From OCS116 sp051531935 (GTDB lineage Bacteria; Pseudomonadota; Alphaproteobacteria; Rhizobiales; OSC116): a stretch of DNA of 64,000 bases. The position numbers and the translations under genes are program-made. Positions within the stretch are counted from its first letter, which is position 1, and every line of letters begins with the position of its first letter. This document shows, one piece after another, positions 1 through 8,699 of the stretch. Under the pieces are notes generated by a model. It had not been told where the DNA came from, searched no databases, and saw only the letters and a program-made list of their open reading frames with translations. Location: assembly GCA_051531935.1 (NCBI GenBank), contig JAOPTR010000001.1, forward strand, positions 248,001 to 312,000, in the 5' to 3' direction.

Positions 1-1771
1 CACTTCGAGTTTTTGGCAAACGCTCAACAACCAACGAGGTGCGATAAGCCGCAACTGGACCAATTTCATTTCGTACCATTTGTTGACATTCACGCGCAAT
101 TTCAGTGTGATCGCGGTCAACACCATCATTTAAAATCAACAAACCAACAGGCATTTGGCCTTTTAGTTTATCTGCAATGCCAATCACTGCACATTCTGCT
201 ACATCTTTATGTCCGCTAATCGCCTCTTCTATCGCACCTGTGGAAAGCCGATGGCCTGCCACATTGATAATATCATCGGTGCGCGCCATGATGAACAAAT
301 AACCATCCTCGTCCACAAAACCTGCATCCGAGGTTTCATAATAGCCCTCAAAGTTGGTGAAATATTTTTCATGAAACGTATCATCCGCATTCCACAAAGT
401 AGGTAGGCAACCTGGTGGTAGAGGGCGCTTTATTAAAATATTACCCGTAACGCCAGCTTCAACTGGAATAGCTTCATCATCCAAAACCACAATTTCATAA
501 CCTGGCAATGCTTTGGTAGATGAGCCATATTTAATGGGCAATTCTTCAATACCCATAGGGTTTGCAGCAACTGGCCAACCTGTTTCGGTTTGCCACCAAT
601 GGTCAATCACTGGAATTTTAAGATGAGCTTCTGCCCATTTAATCGTATCAGGGTCAGCACGCTCACCTGCCAAATATAATGTTTTAAATGTTGATAGATC
701 ATAGTCGCCAATAAGCTTGCCCTCTGGGTCTTGCTTTTTTATGGCTCTAAGTGCGGTAGGTGCGGTAAATAACGCATCTACTTTATACTCTTCAATCATC
801 CGCCAAAAAGCGCCTGCATCGGGCGTGCCTACTGGTTTGCCTTCGTAAATAATAGTCGTTGCACCTTTTAGCAATGGCCCATAGACAATATAACTGTGCC
901 CGACAACCCAACCAACATCAGATGCCGCCCAAAAAACATCACCCGCATCAACGCCATACACAGCCTTCATTGACCAATGCAATGCCACCATATGCCCGCC
1001 ATTGTCGCGCACCACACCCTTTGGTGTGCCAGTTGTGCCAGATGTATATAATATATAAAGTGGGTCTGTGGCTAAAACCGCAACAGGGTCACATGTTCCG
1101 CCCGAGGCTTTAAATGCTGAAGCAGCTTCTTGCCAATCCACATCAATGCCGTCATTCATATCGGCAATAAATTCTTCACGCTGCAATACAATACTGGCTT
1201 CAACTTTGTGAGAAGTTAGGGTTAGCGCCTCATCTAGCAAAGGCTTATATTTGACCAAGCGATTCGGCTCGACCCCGCAAGAAGCCGATACAATTAGCTT
1301 GGGTGTGCAATCATCTATACGTTTTGCCAATTCCGCCGCGGCAAAACCACCAAAGACAACACTGTGCACCGCACCAATGCGCGCACATGCCAACATAGCG
1401 ATAGCTGCTTCTGGCACCATCGGCATGTAAATAATCACCCGATCGCCCTTACTGACTGCATTCTGTGTGAGCACACCTGCAAAAGCTTCAACTTCTGTTA
1501 AAAGCTCCTGATATGTATATTGGCGCTTTTTATCCGTCACAGGGCTGTCATAAATCAAAGCTGTTTTATCGCCATCTCCTGCAATCACATGTCTGTCTAA
1601 ACAGTTAAAACATGTATTACATTCGGCACCAATAAACCACCGATCCAAACCGTATTCTGTACCTTGAATTTTATCCCAAGGTTTTATCCAATCTATTTTC
1701 TGAGCCGCATCTGCCCAAAATTGTTGCGGCTTGTCTTTCCAATTATTATAAACATCATCATATATGGTCAT
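1..1771 (-). CDS. prpE: Propionate--CoA ligase (PrpE type), C-terminus cut by window edge
   Basis: ATP-dependent acyl-CoA synthetase of the AMP-forming (ANL) superfamily; the N-terminal run, with WADAAQKIDW and a GAECNTCFNCLDRH block, matches propionyl-CoA synthetases better than acetyl-CoA synthetases. Visible motifs: phosphate-binding YTSGTTGTPKG near residue 243, WWQTETGWP near 394 and the hinge/C-lobe VAGHRLSTG near 508. The frame runs off the left edge just after RLPKTRS, so the catalytic lysine of the C-terminal GK motif lies outside the window; 590 codons are present of the usual 630 or so. The ATG at 1771 is preceded by GGAGG nine bases upstream. It is alone on this strand, with a terminator and a perfect palindrome upstream. 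Acetate or other short acyl substrates cannot be excluded. Confidence 0.9.
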   Translation of the reverse strand, partial: MTIYDDVYNNWKDKPQQFWADAAQKIDWIKPWDKIQGTEYGLDRWFIGAECNTCFNCLDRHVIAGDGDKTALIYDSPVTDKKRQYTYQELLTEVEAFAGVLTQNAVSKGDRVIIYMPMVPEAAIAMLACARIGAVHSVVFGGFAAAELAKRIDDCTPKLIVSASCGVEPNRLVKYKPLLDEALTLTSHKVEASIVLQREEFIADMNDGIDVDWQEAASAFKASGGTCDPVAVLATDPLYILYTSGTTGTPKGVVRDNGGHMVALHWSMKAVYGVDAGDVFWAASDVGWVVGHSYIVYGPLLKGATTIIYEGKPVGTPDAGAFWRMIEEYKVDALFTAPTALRAIKKQDPEGKLIGDYDLSTFKTLYLAGERADPDTIKWAEAHLKIPVIDHWWQTETGWPVAANPMGIEELPIKYGSSTKALPGYEIVVLDDEAIPVEAGVTGNILIKRPLPPGCLPTLWNADDTFHEKYFTNFEGYYETSDAGFVDEDGYLFIMARTDDIINVAGHRLSTGAIEEAISGHKDVAECAVIGIADKLKGQMPVGLLILNDGVDRDHTEIARECQQMVRNEIGPVAAYRTSLVVERLPKTRS

Positions 1772-1834
1772 CTGAAACGCCCTCCATTCGCTACCGTATG
1801 GTTTTTAAATAACAGTTGAAACTGTAAATTAAAA

Positions 1835-1850
1835 TGAGACATATGTCTCA
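1835..1850. promoter_or_regulatory. Perfect 16-bp palindrome upstream of prpE, candidate operator
   Basis: TGAGACATATGTCTCA is an unbroken 16-bp palindrome between the terminator of the upstream DUF465 gene and the prpE start, 64 bases before the ATG. A dyad of this size without a loop suits a dimeric repressor such as a TetR/AcrR-type protein. No regulator gene lies next to it in the window, so the binding partner is unknown. Confidence 0.45.
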
Positions 1851-1884
1851 ATAAAAAGCCCCGCTCCATCAAATGAAACGAGGC
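1850..1884 (-). terminator. Rho-independent terminator of the minus-strand DUF465 gene
   Basis: On the minus strand a 12-bp stem (arms 1858-1869 and 1873-1884, including G-T pairs) with loop TTG is followed by TTTTTATT. It lies 24 bases after the stop codon of the 1909-2085 gene. Confidence 0.8.
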
Positions 1885-1908
1885 ATAATTAAAAAATAAT
1901 GCGTGTAA

Positions 1909-2085
1909 CTAGCTTGCCAGTTGAGATTTTATGTCTGTAATCTCTTCCTTTATTTTCAATTTCTGTCGCTTTAAACCATTGATTTTAGATTGATCCGTCG
2001 AAGCAAATTTTGCTTCATTGGTTATCTCAGCTTCCATCTGTTGATGTTTTAGTTTCAATTCATTCAAATGCGCTTCAAGAGCCAT
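1909..2085 (-). CDS. Small DUF465 (YdcH-like) protein
   Basis: This 58-residue protein starts MALEAHLNELK and is almost entirely charged alpha helix, with Leu/Ile/Lys/Glu spacing typical of a short coiled coil; it belongs to the DUF465/YdcH family common in alphaproteobacteria. The family has no assigned biochemical function. The start is well supported by AAGGAGATATAC directly before the ATG, and a strong terminator follows. A second member of the same family is encoded divergently 155 bases away, so the two may share a promoter region. Confidence 0.8.
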   Translation of the reverse strand: MALEAHLNELKLKHQQMEAEITNEAKFASTDQSKINGLKRQKLKIKEEITDIKSQLAS

Positions 2086-2239
2086 ATGTATATCTCCTTG
2101 TAGTTAACATTTAAATTTTTGCACATAAAATTTAATAAATCAAATATCTCTGTTTACAATTTTTTATTAAATTTTAAGCAAATGTGAGTAGTCTTATAAT
2201 CTACATGCCTGATTTTGGGCATATATTTAGGCCTTTTTG

Positions 2240-2446
2240 ATGAACGAAATTGAAAAAAATCACTTGGTAAAAATTATTTCTCGGCTCAGTCAAGAGCATA
2301 GAGACTTAAAAATGACTATCGAATCAATGCGCCAAACTGATTTGCATCAGGATGTTCAAATTCAAAAACTCGTCAACCGACGCGATCAGATTAAAGAAGT
2401 GATCGAAAAGTTGAACCAAAAATTAACTCCCGACATCATCGCCTAA
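2240..2446 (+). CDS. Small DUF465 (YdcH-like) protein
   Basis: A 68-residue helical protein beginning MNEIEKNHLVKIISRLSQEH and ending KLNQKLTPDIIA. The central SQEHRDLKMTI and a later KLVNRRDQIKEVIEKL resemble the helical hairpin of DUF465 proteins. The reading frame can be opened at TTG 2237, but the following ATG at 2240 is the simpler start; no strong Shine-Dalgarno is visible. It is followed by purE 61 bases later on the same strand and may be cotranscribed. Function unknown. Confidence 0.7.
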   Translation: MNEIEKNHLVKIISRLSQEHRDLKMTIESMRQTDLHQDVQIQKLVNRRDQIKEVIEKLNQKLTPDIIA

Positions 2447-2507
2447 ACCCTTGCAAATAGTGCCCTAATCTCATAAAAGAACATATTCGTTTAATTATGA
2501 GTTGGAA

Positions 2508-3008
2508 ATGGCAATGGCAACAGAAATCGCAAGAATCGGCATCATTATGGGCAGTCAATCAGATTGGCCAATTATGAAACATGCTGCAGACATACTCGAT
2601 GCATTAGACATTGCTTATGAAGCCAAAATTATATCAGCTCATCGCACACCCGACCGCATGTATGAATATGCTAAAAGTGCAAAAGACAATGGTCTACATG
2701 TTGTCATTGCAGGCGCAGGCGGCGCCGCACATTTACCAGGCATGGTCGCATCTATGACAGCATTGCCCGTATTTGGCGTGCCGATAGAAACCAAAGCCCT
2801 TGGCGGGCAAGATAGTTTGCTATCCATTGTTCAAATGCCAGGTGGCATACCTGTCGGCACATTAGCCATTGGCAAAGCAGGGGCTATTAATGCCGCTCTC
2901 TTGGCTGCATCTGTAATTGCATTACATGACGAGCCTGCTGCCAAACGGCTTGCAGCTTACCGTCAAAACATTACCGATGGCATCGCCCTCACCCCTACCG
3001 ACTCATAA
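2508..3008 (+). CDS. purE: N5-carboxyaminoimidazole ribonucleotide mutase
   Basis: PurE class I converts N5-CAIR to CAIR in de novo purine synthesis, a cytosolic octamer. The family signature is clear: GIIMGSQSDWPIM at the N-terminus (phosphate and ribose binding), SAHRTPDRM containing the catalytic His, and GAGGAAHLPGM in the middle. Length 166 residues fits the family. Possible starts are TTG 2502, ATG 2508 and ATG 2514; none has a strong Shine-Dalgarno and 2508 was chosen as a compromise. purK follows within a few bases, so the two subunits of the bacterial two-step AIR carboxylation route are cotranscribed. Confidence 0.95.
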   Translation: MAMATEIARIGIIMGSQSDWPIMKHAADILDALDIAYEAKIISAHRTPDRMYEYAKSAKDNGLHVVIAGAGGAAHLPGMVASMTALPVFGVPIETKALGGQDSLLSIVQMPGGIPVGTLAIGKAGAINAALLAASVIALHDEPAAKRLAAYRQNITDGIALTPTDS

Positions 3009-3025
3009 AAATATTGAGCTTTGAT

Positions 3026-4150
3026 ATGCAAAATAAACCTTTAGCTGCAAATAGTATAATTGGCATTCTAGGCGGAGGGCAATTGGCACGTATGCTAAGC
3101 TTAGCCGCGGCTCCACTGGGATATAAAACTTGCATTTATTGCCCTGAAGATAATGGCCCCGCCATTGATGTTAGCCATGCCAACATTATTGGTGCTTATG
3201 ATGATCAAGAGAAACTAAAAGAATTCGCCAACAAAGTCGATATCATCACATATGAATTTGAAAACATCCCAGCCGCTACAATTGATTTTTTAAACGAGCT
3301 TGTAACTGTATCGCCAAATTTGGAATCACTACAAACCTCGCAAGATCGCTTGGTTGAAAAAGATTATCTTAACAATATTGGTTGTCAAACTGCACCTTAC
3401 GCGAACATTGCCAGCCATGCCGATTTAGATGCAGCCGTAACCAAACTTGGCCTACCCTGCATTCTTAAAACCCGCACAATGGGTTATGATGGCAAAGGCC
3501 AAATTGCAATTAAAACAGCAAAAGACATGGCGGCAGCATACGAGTTAATTACCAATAATGGCCAAACAGCCCCGCAAAACAATTGTATTCTCGAAGGTTT
3601 TATTGATTTTGATTTGGAAATTTCGGTTATCATTGCACGTGATGCTGCAGATAATGTAGCTATTTTTGAACCTGCCCAAAACGATCATAAGAATCACATA
3701 CTCGATATTTCGACCATCCCTGCCAAATTAAATGCTAAAATTTTAGAGCAAGCTAAAAACCTCGCCACCGACATTATTAAAGGTTTGGATTATGTCGGCA
3801 CTATGGGTGTCGAGTTATTTGTTTCGACTTCTGCTACCCAGCCGTTAATCGTCAACGAAATTGCGCCGCGCGTACATAATAGTGGCCATTGGACGCAGGA
3901 TGCTTGTTATATCTCGCAATTTGAGCAACACATTCGCGCGATTACAAACCTTCCATTAGGCACAACGGCGCGACATAGCGACGTGGTGATGCAAAATCTA
4001 ATTGGCGATAACGTCAACCAAACAAATGAATATGCCAAACAGCCAAACGCTAAAATTCATCTATATGGCAAGCAAGATATAAAGGCAGGTCGTAAAATGG
4101 GTCATGTCAATATTTTGCACCCACTTAATAGCCTAAAGAGCAATAATTAA
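3026..4150 (+). CDS. purK: N5-carboxyaminoimidazole ribonucleotide synthase
   Basis: PurK uses ATP and bicarbonate to carboxylate AIR to N5-CAIR, the substrate of PurE encoded directly upstream. It is an ATP-grasp protein: N-terminal IGILGGGQLARML, central TRTMGYDGKGQ, ILEGFIDFDLEISV and the metal/ATP site NEIAPRVHNSGHWTQDA. About 374 residues from ATG 3026; TTG at 3014 is an alternative start that would add four residues and leave only five bases after the purE stop. No terminator separates it from purE. A short hairpin follows the stop. Confidence 0.95.
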   Translation: MQNKPLAANSIIGILGGGQLARMLSLAAAPLGYKTCIYCPEDNGPAIDVSHANIIGAYDDQEKLKEFANKVDIITYEFENIPAATIDFLNELVTVSPNLESLQTSQDRLVEKDYLNNIGCQTAPYANIASHADLDAAVTKLGLPCILKTRTMGYDGKGQIAIKTAKDMAAAYELITNNGQTAPQNNCILEGFIDFDLEISVIIARDAADNVAIFEPAQNDHKNHILDISTIPAKLNAKILEQAKNLATDIIKGLDYVGTMGVELFVSTSATQPLIVNEIAPRVHNSGHWTQDACYISQFEQHIRAITNLPLGTTARHSDVVMQNLIGDNVNQTNEYAKQPNAKIHLYGKQDIKAGRKMGHVNILHPLNSLKSNN

Positions 4151-4176
4151 ACGGTGAAATGCCAAATAAGTTTATA

Positions 4177-4194
4177 AATGTAATTTTTTACATT
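4177..4194. other. Small inverted repeat between purK and rpsU
   Basis: AATGTAA and TTACATT flank a TTTT loop, 26 bases after the purK stop. No U-tract follows, so termination is doubtful; it could act as an mRNA 3' stabiliser or an operator. The remainder of the 160-base gap up to rpsU shows nothing else recognisable. Confidence 0.3.
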
Positions 4195-4310
4195 GAATCA
4201 CTAGACAAGCGCTCGATAATTTGGTATTTCGGGGCATTATTTTACTGCAATATAGGCAGTGGCAAATTTTCGCTTCTAATATGGCGATATATGAAACAGG
4301 ATTATATATA

Positions 4311-4538
4311 GTGCAAGTACTCGTTCGTGATAATAATGTAGATCAAGCTCTACGTGCCTTGAAAAAGAAAATGCAACGCGAAGGCATTTTCCGTGAAATG
4401 AAATTACGTGGCCATTTTGAAAAGCCATCTGAGAAAAAAGCTCGTGAAAAAGCTGAAGCCATTCGTCGTACTCGCAAGCTTGCTCGTAAAAAAGCTCAGC
4501 GCGAAGGTATGATTTCTGGTAAAGGTCGCATGTACTAG
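4311..4538 (+). CDS. rpsU: 30S ribosomal protein S21
   Basis: S21 is a small basic protein of the 30S subunit involved in initiation. The 75-residue product begins VQVLVRDNNVDQALRALKKK, the standard S21 start, and has a Lys/Arg/Ala-rich C-terminal helix ending GMISGKGRMY. The start is a GTG at 4311; upstream in-frame codons would add a 30-residue extension that no S21 has. AGGA lies about eight bases before the GTG. An intrinsic terminator follows. Confidence 0.95.
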   Translation: MQVLVRDNNVDQALRALKKKMQREGIFREMKLRGHFEKPSEKKAREKAEAIRRTRKLARKKAQREGMISGKGRMY

Positions 4539-4560
4539 ACTTTTAGCTATAAGAATTTAT

Positions 4561-4589
4561 AAAAAGGCCACTTAGTGTGGTCTTTTTTT
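4561..4589 (+). terminator. Rho-independent terminator after rpsU
   Basis: GGCCAC and GTGGTC arms (4566-4571 and 4577-4582) around a TTAGT loop, followed by seven T; the stem is extended by flanking A and T runs. Confidence 0.85.
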
Positions 4590-4702
4590 ATGCCCACTAT
4601 AAAGTTTAAACAATTATTGTGCGATTTTTGCAACATTGTTTACCAAATAAAAAATATTTACTCTTATTACATGAATTTACAGCAAATTCATTTATACAAT
4701 TA

Positions 4703-4717
4703 TTAACCATACTTTAA
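4703..4717. promoter_or_regulatory. Candidate CtrA box before the TPR lipoprotein gene
   Basis: TTAA-N7-TTAA, the full CtrA recognition pattern of alphaproteobacteria, ends 13 bases before the GTG start at 4731. In AT-rich sequence a few such matches are expected by chance, so this is suggestive only. Confidence 0.25.
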
Positions 4718-4730
4718 TATCGGAGATATT

Positions 4731-5552
4731 GTGAAATTTAATAGTTTAGTTAAGGCTAGCCTTGTAGCCACCAGCATTTTTGCATTGGCCGCTTGCCAAA
4801 CCTATAGTTCACCTGTGAATACCGATTTAACGTCGCTTAACGCGGCAGTGAAGCGCAACCCAGACAATGCGCGCCCTCATAATAATTTAGGTGCTGGCCT
4901 TGCCAGTTACGAGCGCTATAGCGATGCAAAAAGAAGTTTCTCAGCCGCTATTAAAGCCTCTCCAAAATCGCCACAGCCATATTATAACCGTGGCAAAACA
5001 TCTTTCTTGCTCAAGAAATATAACAGCGCGATAGCGGACTATAATAAAGCCATTGCGCTGAACCCAACTTATGACAGAGCCTATGTTGCCAAAGGCAAAG
5101 CCTTGCAAAAACTAGGGCGCACAAGCTCAGCACTCGCAGCTTATAACCAAGCCATTAAAATCAATTCTAGTAACCCGCTGGCTTACTTCCAAATTGGTAC
5201 AATTCGCCAAGCGCAAAAAAATCATTCTGCAGCGATTACTGCCTTTGACAAAGCTATGAACTTTAGCTCTAATATTCCACAAATTTTCTTTGCTCGCGGT
5301 GTGTCTCATTACACACTTAAAGATTATACATCTGCCCGTGGCGATTTTGTAACGGCATCTCGCTTGTTACCTAAAGATTATAGCGCTTATATTTACCTAG
5401 CACGTACAGCCGCGAAGCTAGGCGATTGGGATGAAGCTTATACAGCTTATGTAAATGCCAACCGCCGCAACCCACAATCATCCGAGGCGGTTCGTGGCGC
5501 TGCAAAAGCCCGCAAACACCTAAATGCAAGACGTACAGTCGCTGCTAATTAA
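4731..5552 (+). CDS. TPR-repeat lipoprotein (NlpI-like)
   Basis: 273 residues. The N-terminus is a lipoprotein signal (hydrophobic stretch ending in lipobox LAAC, Cys about residue 22), so the mature protein should be lipid-anchored on the periplasmic side. The rest is a chain of at least five tetratricopeptide repeats recognisable by motifs such as ARPHNNLG, PQPYYNRGK, DRAYVAKGKAL, PLAYFQIGTI and AYIYLARTA. NlpI and related TPR lipoproteins are adaptors for cell-wall hydrolases, but a specific partner cannot be inferred. GTG start with CGGAG seven bases upstream. A strong terminator follows. Confidence 0.85.
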   Translation: MKFNSLVKASLVATSIFALAACQTYSSPVNTDLTSLNAAVKRNPDNARPHNNLGAGLASYERYSDAKRSFSAAIKASPKSPQPYYNRGKTSFLLKKYNSAIADYNKAIALNPTYDRAYVAKGKALQKLGRTSSALAAYNQAIKINSSNPLAYFQIGTIRQAQKNHSAAITAFDKAMNFSSNIPQIFFARGVSHYTLKDYTSARGDFVTASRLLPKDYSAYIYLARTAAKLGDWDEAYTAYVNANRRNPQSSEAVRGAAKARKHLNARRTVAAN

Positions 5553-5578
5553 ATTTAGTGACAAAATAAAATTATCAG

Positions 5579-5607
5579 GGCGGGATGTTTAACATTCCGC
5601 CTTTTTT
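5579..5607 (+). terminator. Rho-independent terminator of the TPR lipoprotein gene
   Basis: Ten-base-pair stem (5579-5588 with 5592-5601), loop TTA, then six T. Confidence 0.9.
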
Positions 5608-5633
5608 ATTGCCTGTTAAAAACATAAACAGAC

Positions 5634-5663
5634 AAAAAAATACCCCGTGCAAAGCACGAGGTA
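5634..5663 (-). terminator. Rho-independent terminator of the pnt operon
   Basis: On the minus strand a ten-base-pair stem (5654-5663 with 5641-5650), loop TTT, is followed by seven T, 28 bases after the pntB stop. It faces the terminator of the convergent gene. Confidence 0.9.
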
Positions 5664-5691
5664 CAATCAGTATATATATCATTACAGCGTA

Positions 5692-7086
5692 TTATAAGGC
5701 TTTAATAATGTCTTCGACCATTTTCTTAGCGTCGGCAAACAACATCATCGTATTGTCTTTAAAGAACACTTCATTTTGTACGCCTGCATAACCTTTGCCC
5801 ATACCACGTTTTACAAATAGTACTGTACCTGCTTTTTCAACATCCAAAATAGGCATGCCGTAAATTGGGCTTTGAGGGTCGGTTTTAGCCGATGGGTTGG
5901 TCACATCATTCGCGCCAATAACAAACGCCACGTCAGCTTGTGCAAAGTCATTATTAATGTCTTCAAGCTCAAACACTTCATCATAAGGCACGTTAGCTTC
6001 GGCCAACAATACATTCATATGGCCAGGCATACGCCCCGCAACAGGATGAATTGCAAACGCCACTTTAACGCCATTTTCTTTTAAAATGTCAGTCATTTCA
6101 CGCAGTGCATGTTGCGCTTGCGCAACCGCCATACCATAACCTGGTACAATGATAACCTTGTTAGCATTTTTCATAATGAAAGCAGCATCATCGGCACTAC
6201 CTCGTTTGACAGGGCGGGTTTCTTCTTGGCTTCCGCCACCCGTTGCCACATCACCAAAGCCACCAAGGATAACGCTGATGAACGAACGGTTCATCGCTTT
6301 ACACATAATGTAGGATAGAATAGCGCCTGATGAACCCACCAAAGCACCTGTCACAATAAGAGCAGTGTTACCGAGGGTAAAACCAATACCAGCAGCAGCC
6401 CAACCCGAATACGAGTTCAGCATAGATACAACCACAGGCATATCAGCGCCACCAATAGGCACAATGATTAAGAAACCAAGCAAGCCAGAAACAACAACAA
6501 TTGCCCAGAAAATAGATATATTTTCAGTCATCGCAAAAGCAATGATTAAGCCAACCATCAACAAACCAAGGGTAATGTTAATTAAGTGACGTGCAGGTAA
6601 AATAATTGGTGAGCCAGACATTAAACCTTGCAGCTTCGCAAACGCAATTAATGAGCCAGTAAAGGTAATGGCACCAATCGCCACACCTAAAGCCATTTCA
6701 ACAAGGCTAGCTGTGTGGATAGAACCAACTTCACCAATACCAAAGGCTGTTGGCGCATATAATGCCGATGCCGCCACAAACACAGCAGCCAAACCAACTA
6801 AGCTATGAAAAGCCGCCACAAGCTGTGGCATGTTAGTCATCGAAATTTTACGAGCAATCACACCACCAACAATACCACCGATAGCAAGGCCACCAATAAG
6901 CATTGCCCAACCGCTCACGGTCGAAGGGCCAGCCATCAACAGTGTGGTTACAATGGCAATCGCCATGCCTGCCATACCCATATAGTTACCACGACGGGCA
7001 GTTTCGGGTGAGCTTAAACCATGCAATGATAGAATGAATAAAACACCTGATATAAGATATAAAAACGCAATTAAATTAGCACTCAT
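5692..7086 (-). CDS. pntB: NAD(P) transhydrogenase subunit beta
   Basis: PntB is the membrane subunit with the NADP(H)-binding domain III of the proton-translocating transhydrogenase, which uses the proton gradient to reduce NADP+ with NADH. At 464 residues it has about eight or nine transmembrane helices in the first two thirds, then the soluble NADP domain with VIIVPGYGMAVAQAQHAL near residue 312, AGRMPGHMNVLLAEA and VIGANDVTNP. ATG preceded by AGGAG. It is the last gene of a three-gene unit, nine bases after pntAB, and ends at a strong terminator. Confidence 0.97.
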   Translation of the reverse strand: MSANLIAFLYLISGVLFILSLHGLSSPETARRGNYMGMAGMAIAIVTTLLMAGPSTVSGWAMLIGGLAIGGIVGGVIARKISMTNMPQLVAAFHSLVGLAAVFVAASALYAPTAFGIGEVGSIHTASLVEMALGVAIGAITFTGSLIAFAKLQGLMSGSPIILPARHLINITLGLLMVGLIIAFAMTENISIFWAIVVVSGLLGFLIIVPIGGADMPVVVSMLNSYSGWAAAGIGFTLGNTALIVTGALVGSSGAILSYIMCKAMNRSFISVILGGFGDVATGGGSQEETRPVKRGSADDAAFIMKNANKVIIVPGYGMAVAQAQHALREMTDILKENGVKVAFAIHPVAGRMPGHMNVLLAEANVPYDEVFELEDINNDFAQADVAFVIGANDVTNPSAKTDPQSPIYGMPILDVEKAGTVLFVKRGMGKGYAGVQNEVFFKDNTMMLFADAKKMVEDIIKAL

Positions 7087-7095
7087 TATCTTCTC

Positions 7096-7527
7096 CTAAT
7101 TTTTCTTGCGGTACATGGCGAGCATACGCTGCGTCACCAAAAAACCGCCAAATATATTGATGGAAGCCAAAATCAGCCCAATAAAGCCAAATGTACTTGC
7201 CATTCCAGAAGCCTCAGCAGCCACACCAACCAGTGCGCCCACCACAATTACCGAGCTAATCGCATTGGTAACGGCCATTAATGGTGTATGCAGAGCAGGC
7301 GTTACGCTCCACACCACAAAATAACCAATAAAAATAGACAGTATAAAAATTGCCAACCTAAACATAAATGGGTCTATGCCCGTGCTGCCGCCTGCGGCTT
7401 GAGCAACCCCTTCAAGGCTTGCTGCAATGCCATCGGCATAGTTTTGTGCTGCAAGTGCCGCATCTTGTGCCACATCTGCTGCGGCTTGGGCGCGTTCTAA
7501 AGCGTCTGCGGGTGATAAATCAGCCAT
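7096..7527 (-). CDS. pntAB: NAD(P) transhydrogenase subunit alpha, membrane part
   Basis: The 143-residue protein carries an Ala-rich N-terminal linker and then three to four hydrophobic helices, including PALHTPLMAVTNAIS, the signature of the transhydrogenase domain II segment. In many alphaproteobacteria the alpha subunit is split into PntAA (soluble, NAD-binding) and PntAB (membrane), as here. The ATG overlaps the stop of pntAA by one base, giving translational coupling. Confidence 0.93.
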   Translation of the reverse strand: MADLSPADALERAQAAADVAQDAALAAQNYADGIAASLEGVAQAAGGSTGIDPFMFRLAIFILSIFIGYFVVWSVTPALHTPLMAVTNAISSVIVVGALVGVAAEASGMASTFGFIGLILASINIFGGFLVTQRMLAMYRKKN

Positions 7528-8666
7528 TAGGCATCTCCCTTATTGTAAAATTCATGCACCAGTTCGCCACCTTTGGTAAGCAATGTGCCTGTGATAACTT
7601 CATCTTCCCAATCAATCTCGATACTGTTTTTATCTTCGCTCAGCAAAGATGTAACAAATGTCAGCAGATTACGGGCATAAAGATTAGAGGCATCCTGCGC
7701 CAAACGGCCGGCTAGGTTAGAATAACCAATCAGCTTCACACCATCATGCACCACAACTTCGTCTTTTACAGACAATGGGCAGTTACCGCCGCGAGATGTC
7801 GCAAGGTCAACAATAATACTGCCTTGTTTCATGCTCTCTACCATAGCTTTGCTCACCAATTCAGGTGCTGGGCGGCCAGGTATAAGCGCTGTTGTAATCA
7901 CAATATCTTGCTTAGCAATATGTCCAGCAACCAATTCGGCTTGACGCTTCTTATAATCGTCACTCATCTCTTTGGCATAGCCGCCAGATGTTTCGCCTTC
8001 ATCGTCTTCATCAGGTTCAACCATTACAAATTCAGCGCCAAGGCTTTCAACTTGTTCTTTGGTTGCCATGCGCACGTCGGTTGCTGTTACAATGGCGCCT
8101 AAACGACGCGCAGTTGCAATGGCTTGTAAACCCGCAACACCAACACCCATAATAAATACACGTGCAGGCGCGATTGTTCCCGCCGCAGTCATCATCATTG
8201 GGAAGGCACGGCCAAATTCAGAAGCCGCTTCTAAAACCGATTTATAACCTGCAAGGTTAGATTGCGAGGACAATACGTCCATGCTTTGGGCGCGCGATAT
8301 ACGCGGCATTAATTCCATAGCAAAACTTGTCTTGCCGCTTTTGGTCAGGTCAGATAATTCATCTTCACCTTCATAAGGGTCGAGCATTGCCACAACCAAA
8401 GCTGTGTCAGGCAAGTCTTTTAATTCTTCGGCAGTCGGGCGCAAAACGGACAATAAAACATCGGCATCTTTTACCAATTTTTTAAGGTCATCTTCAATTG
8501 TAGCGCCTGCATCAATATATGCCTGATCAGTAAAATCAGCACGAATGCCAGCATTTTTTTCCAATGCAACGTCAAAACCTAAACCCACAAATTTTTGTAC
8601 AGTTATCGGTGACGCAGCCACACGTGTTTCGTCTGCTGAGCGTTCAGCAGTTATGACAATCTTCAT
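7527..8666 (-). CDS. pntAA: NAD(P) transhydrogenase subunit alpha, NAD-binding part
   Basis: 379 residues, soluble domain I of transhydrogenase, related to alanine dehydrogenase. Visible features: MKIVITAERSADETRVA start, FAMELMPRISRAQSMD, the Rossmann segment IMGVGVAGLQAIATARRLGA and VIVDLATSRGGNCPLS. ATG preceded by AAGGAG. First gene of pntAA-pntAB-pntB. A small cytochrome oxidase-type subunit is encoded 33 bases upstream on the same strand, a neighbourhood seen repeatedly in alphaproteobacteria. Confidence 0.96.
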   Translation of the reverse strand: MKIVITAERSADETRVAASPITVQKFVGLGFDVALEKNAGIRADFTDQAYIDAGATIEDDLKKLVKDADVLLSVLRPTAEELKDLPDTALVVAMLDPYEGEDELSDLTKSGKTSFAMELMPRISRAQSMDVLSSQSNLAGYKSVLEAASEFGRAFPMMMTAAGTIAPARVFIMGVGVAGLQAIATARRLGAIVTATDVRMATKEQVESLGAEFVMVEPDEDDEGETSGGYAKEMSDDYKKRQAELVAGHIAKQDIVITTALIPGRPAPELVSKAMVESMKQGSIIVDLATSRGGNCPLSVKDEVVVHDGVKLIGYSNLAGRLAQDASNLYARNLLTFVTSLLSEDKNSIEIDWEDEVITGTLLTKGGELVHEFYNKGDA

Positions 8667-8699
8667 AGAATGTCTCCTTAAAAGTCAATATGACAAATA

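Noticed and set aside
4151..4310. Possible 6S RNA in the purK-rpsU gap
   Set aside because: The needed long closing stem and central bubble could not be drawn; only a small hairpin is visible.
4221..4310. N-terminal extension of rpsU
   Set aside because: No S21 protein has it and the GTG at 4311 gives the standard N-terminus.
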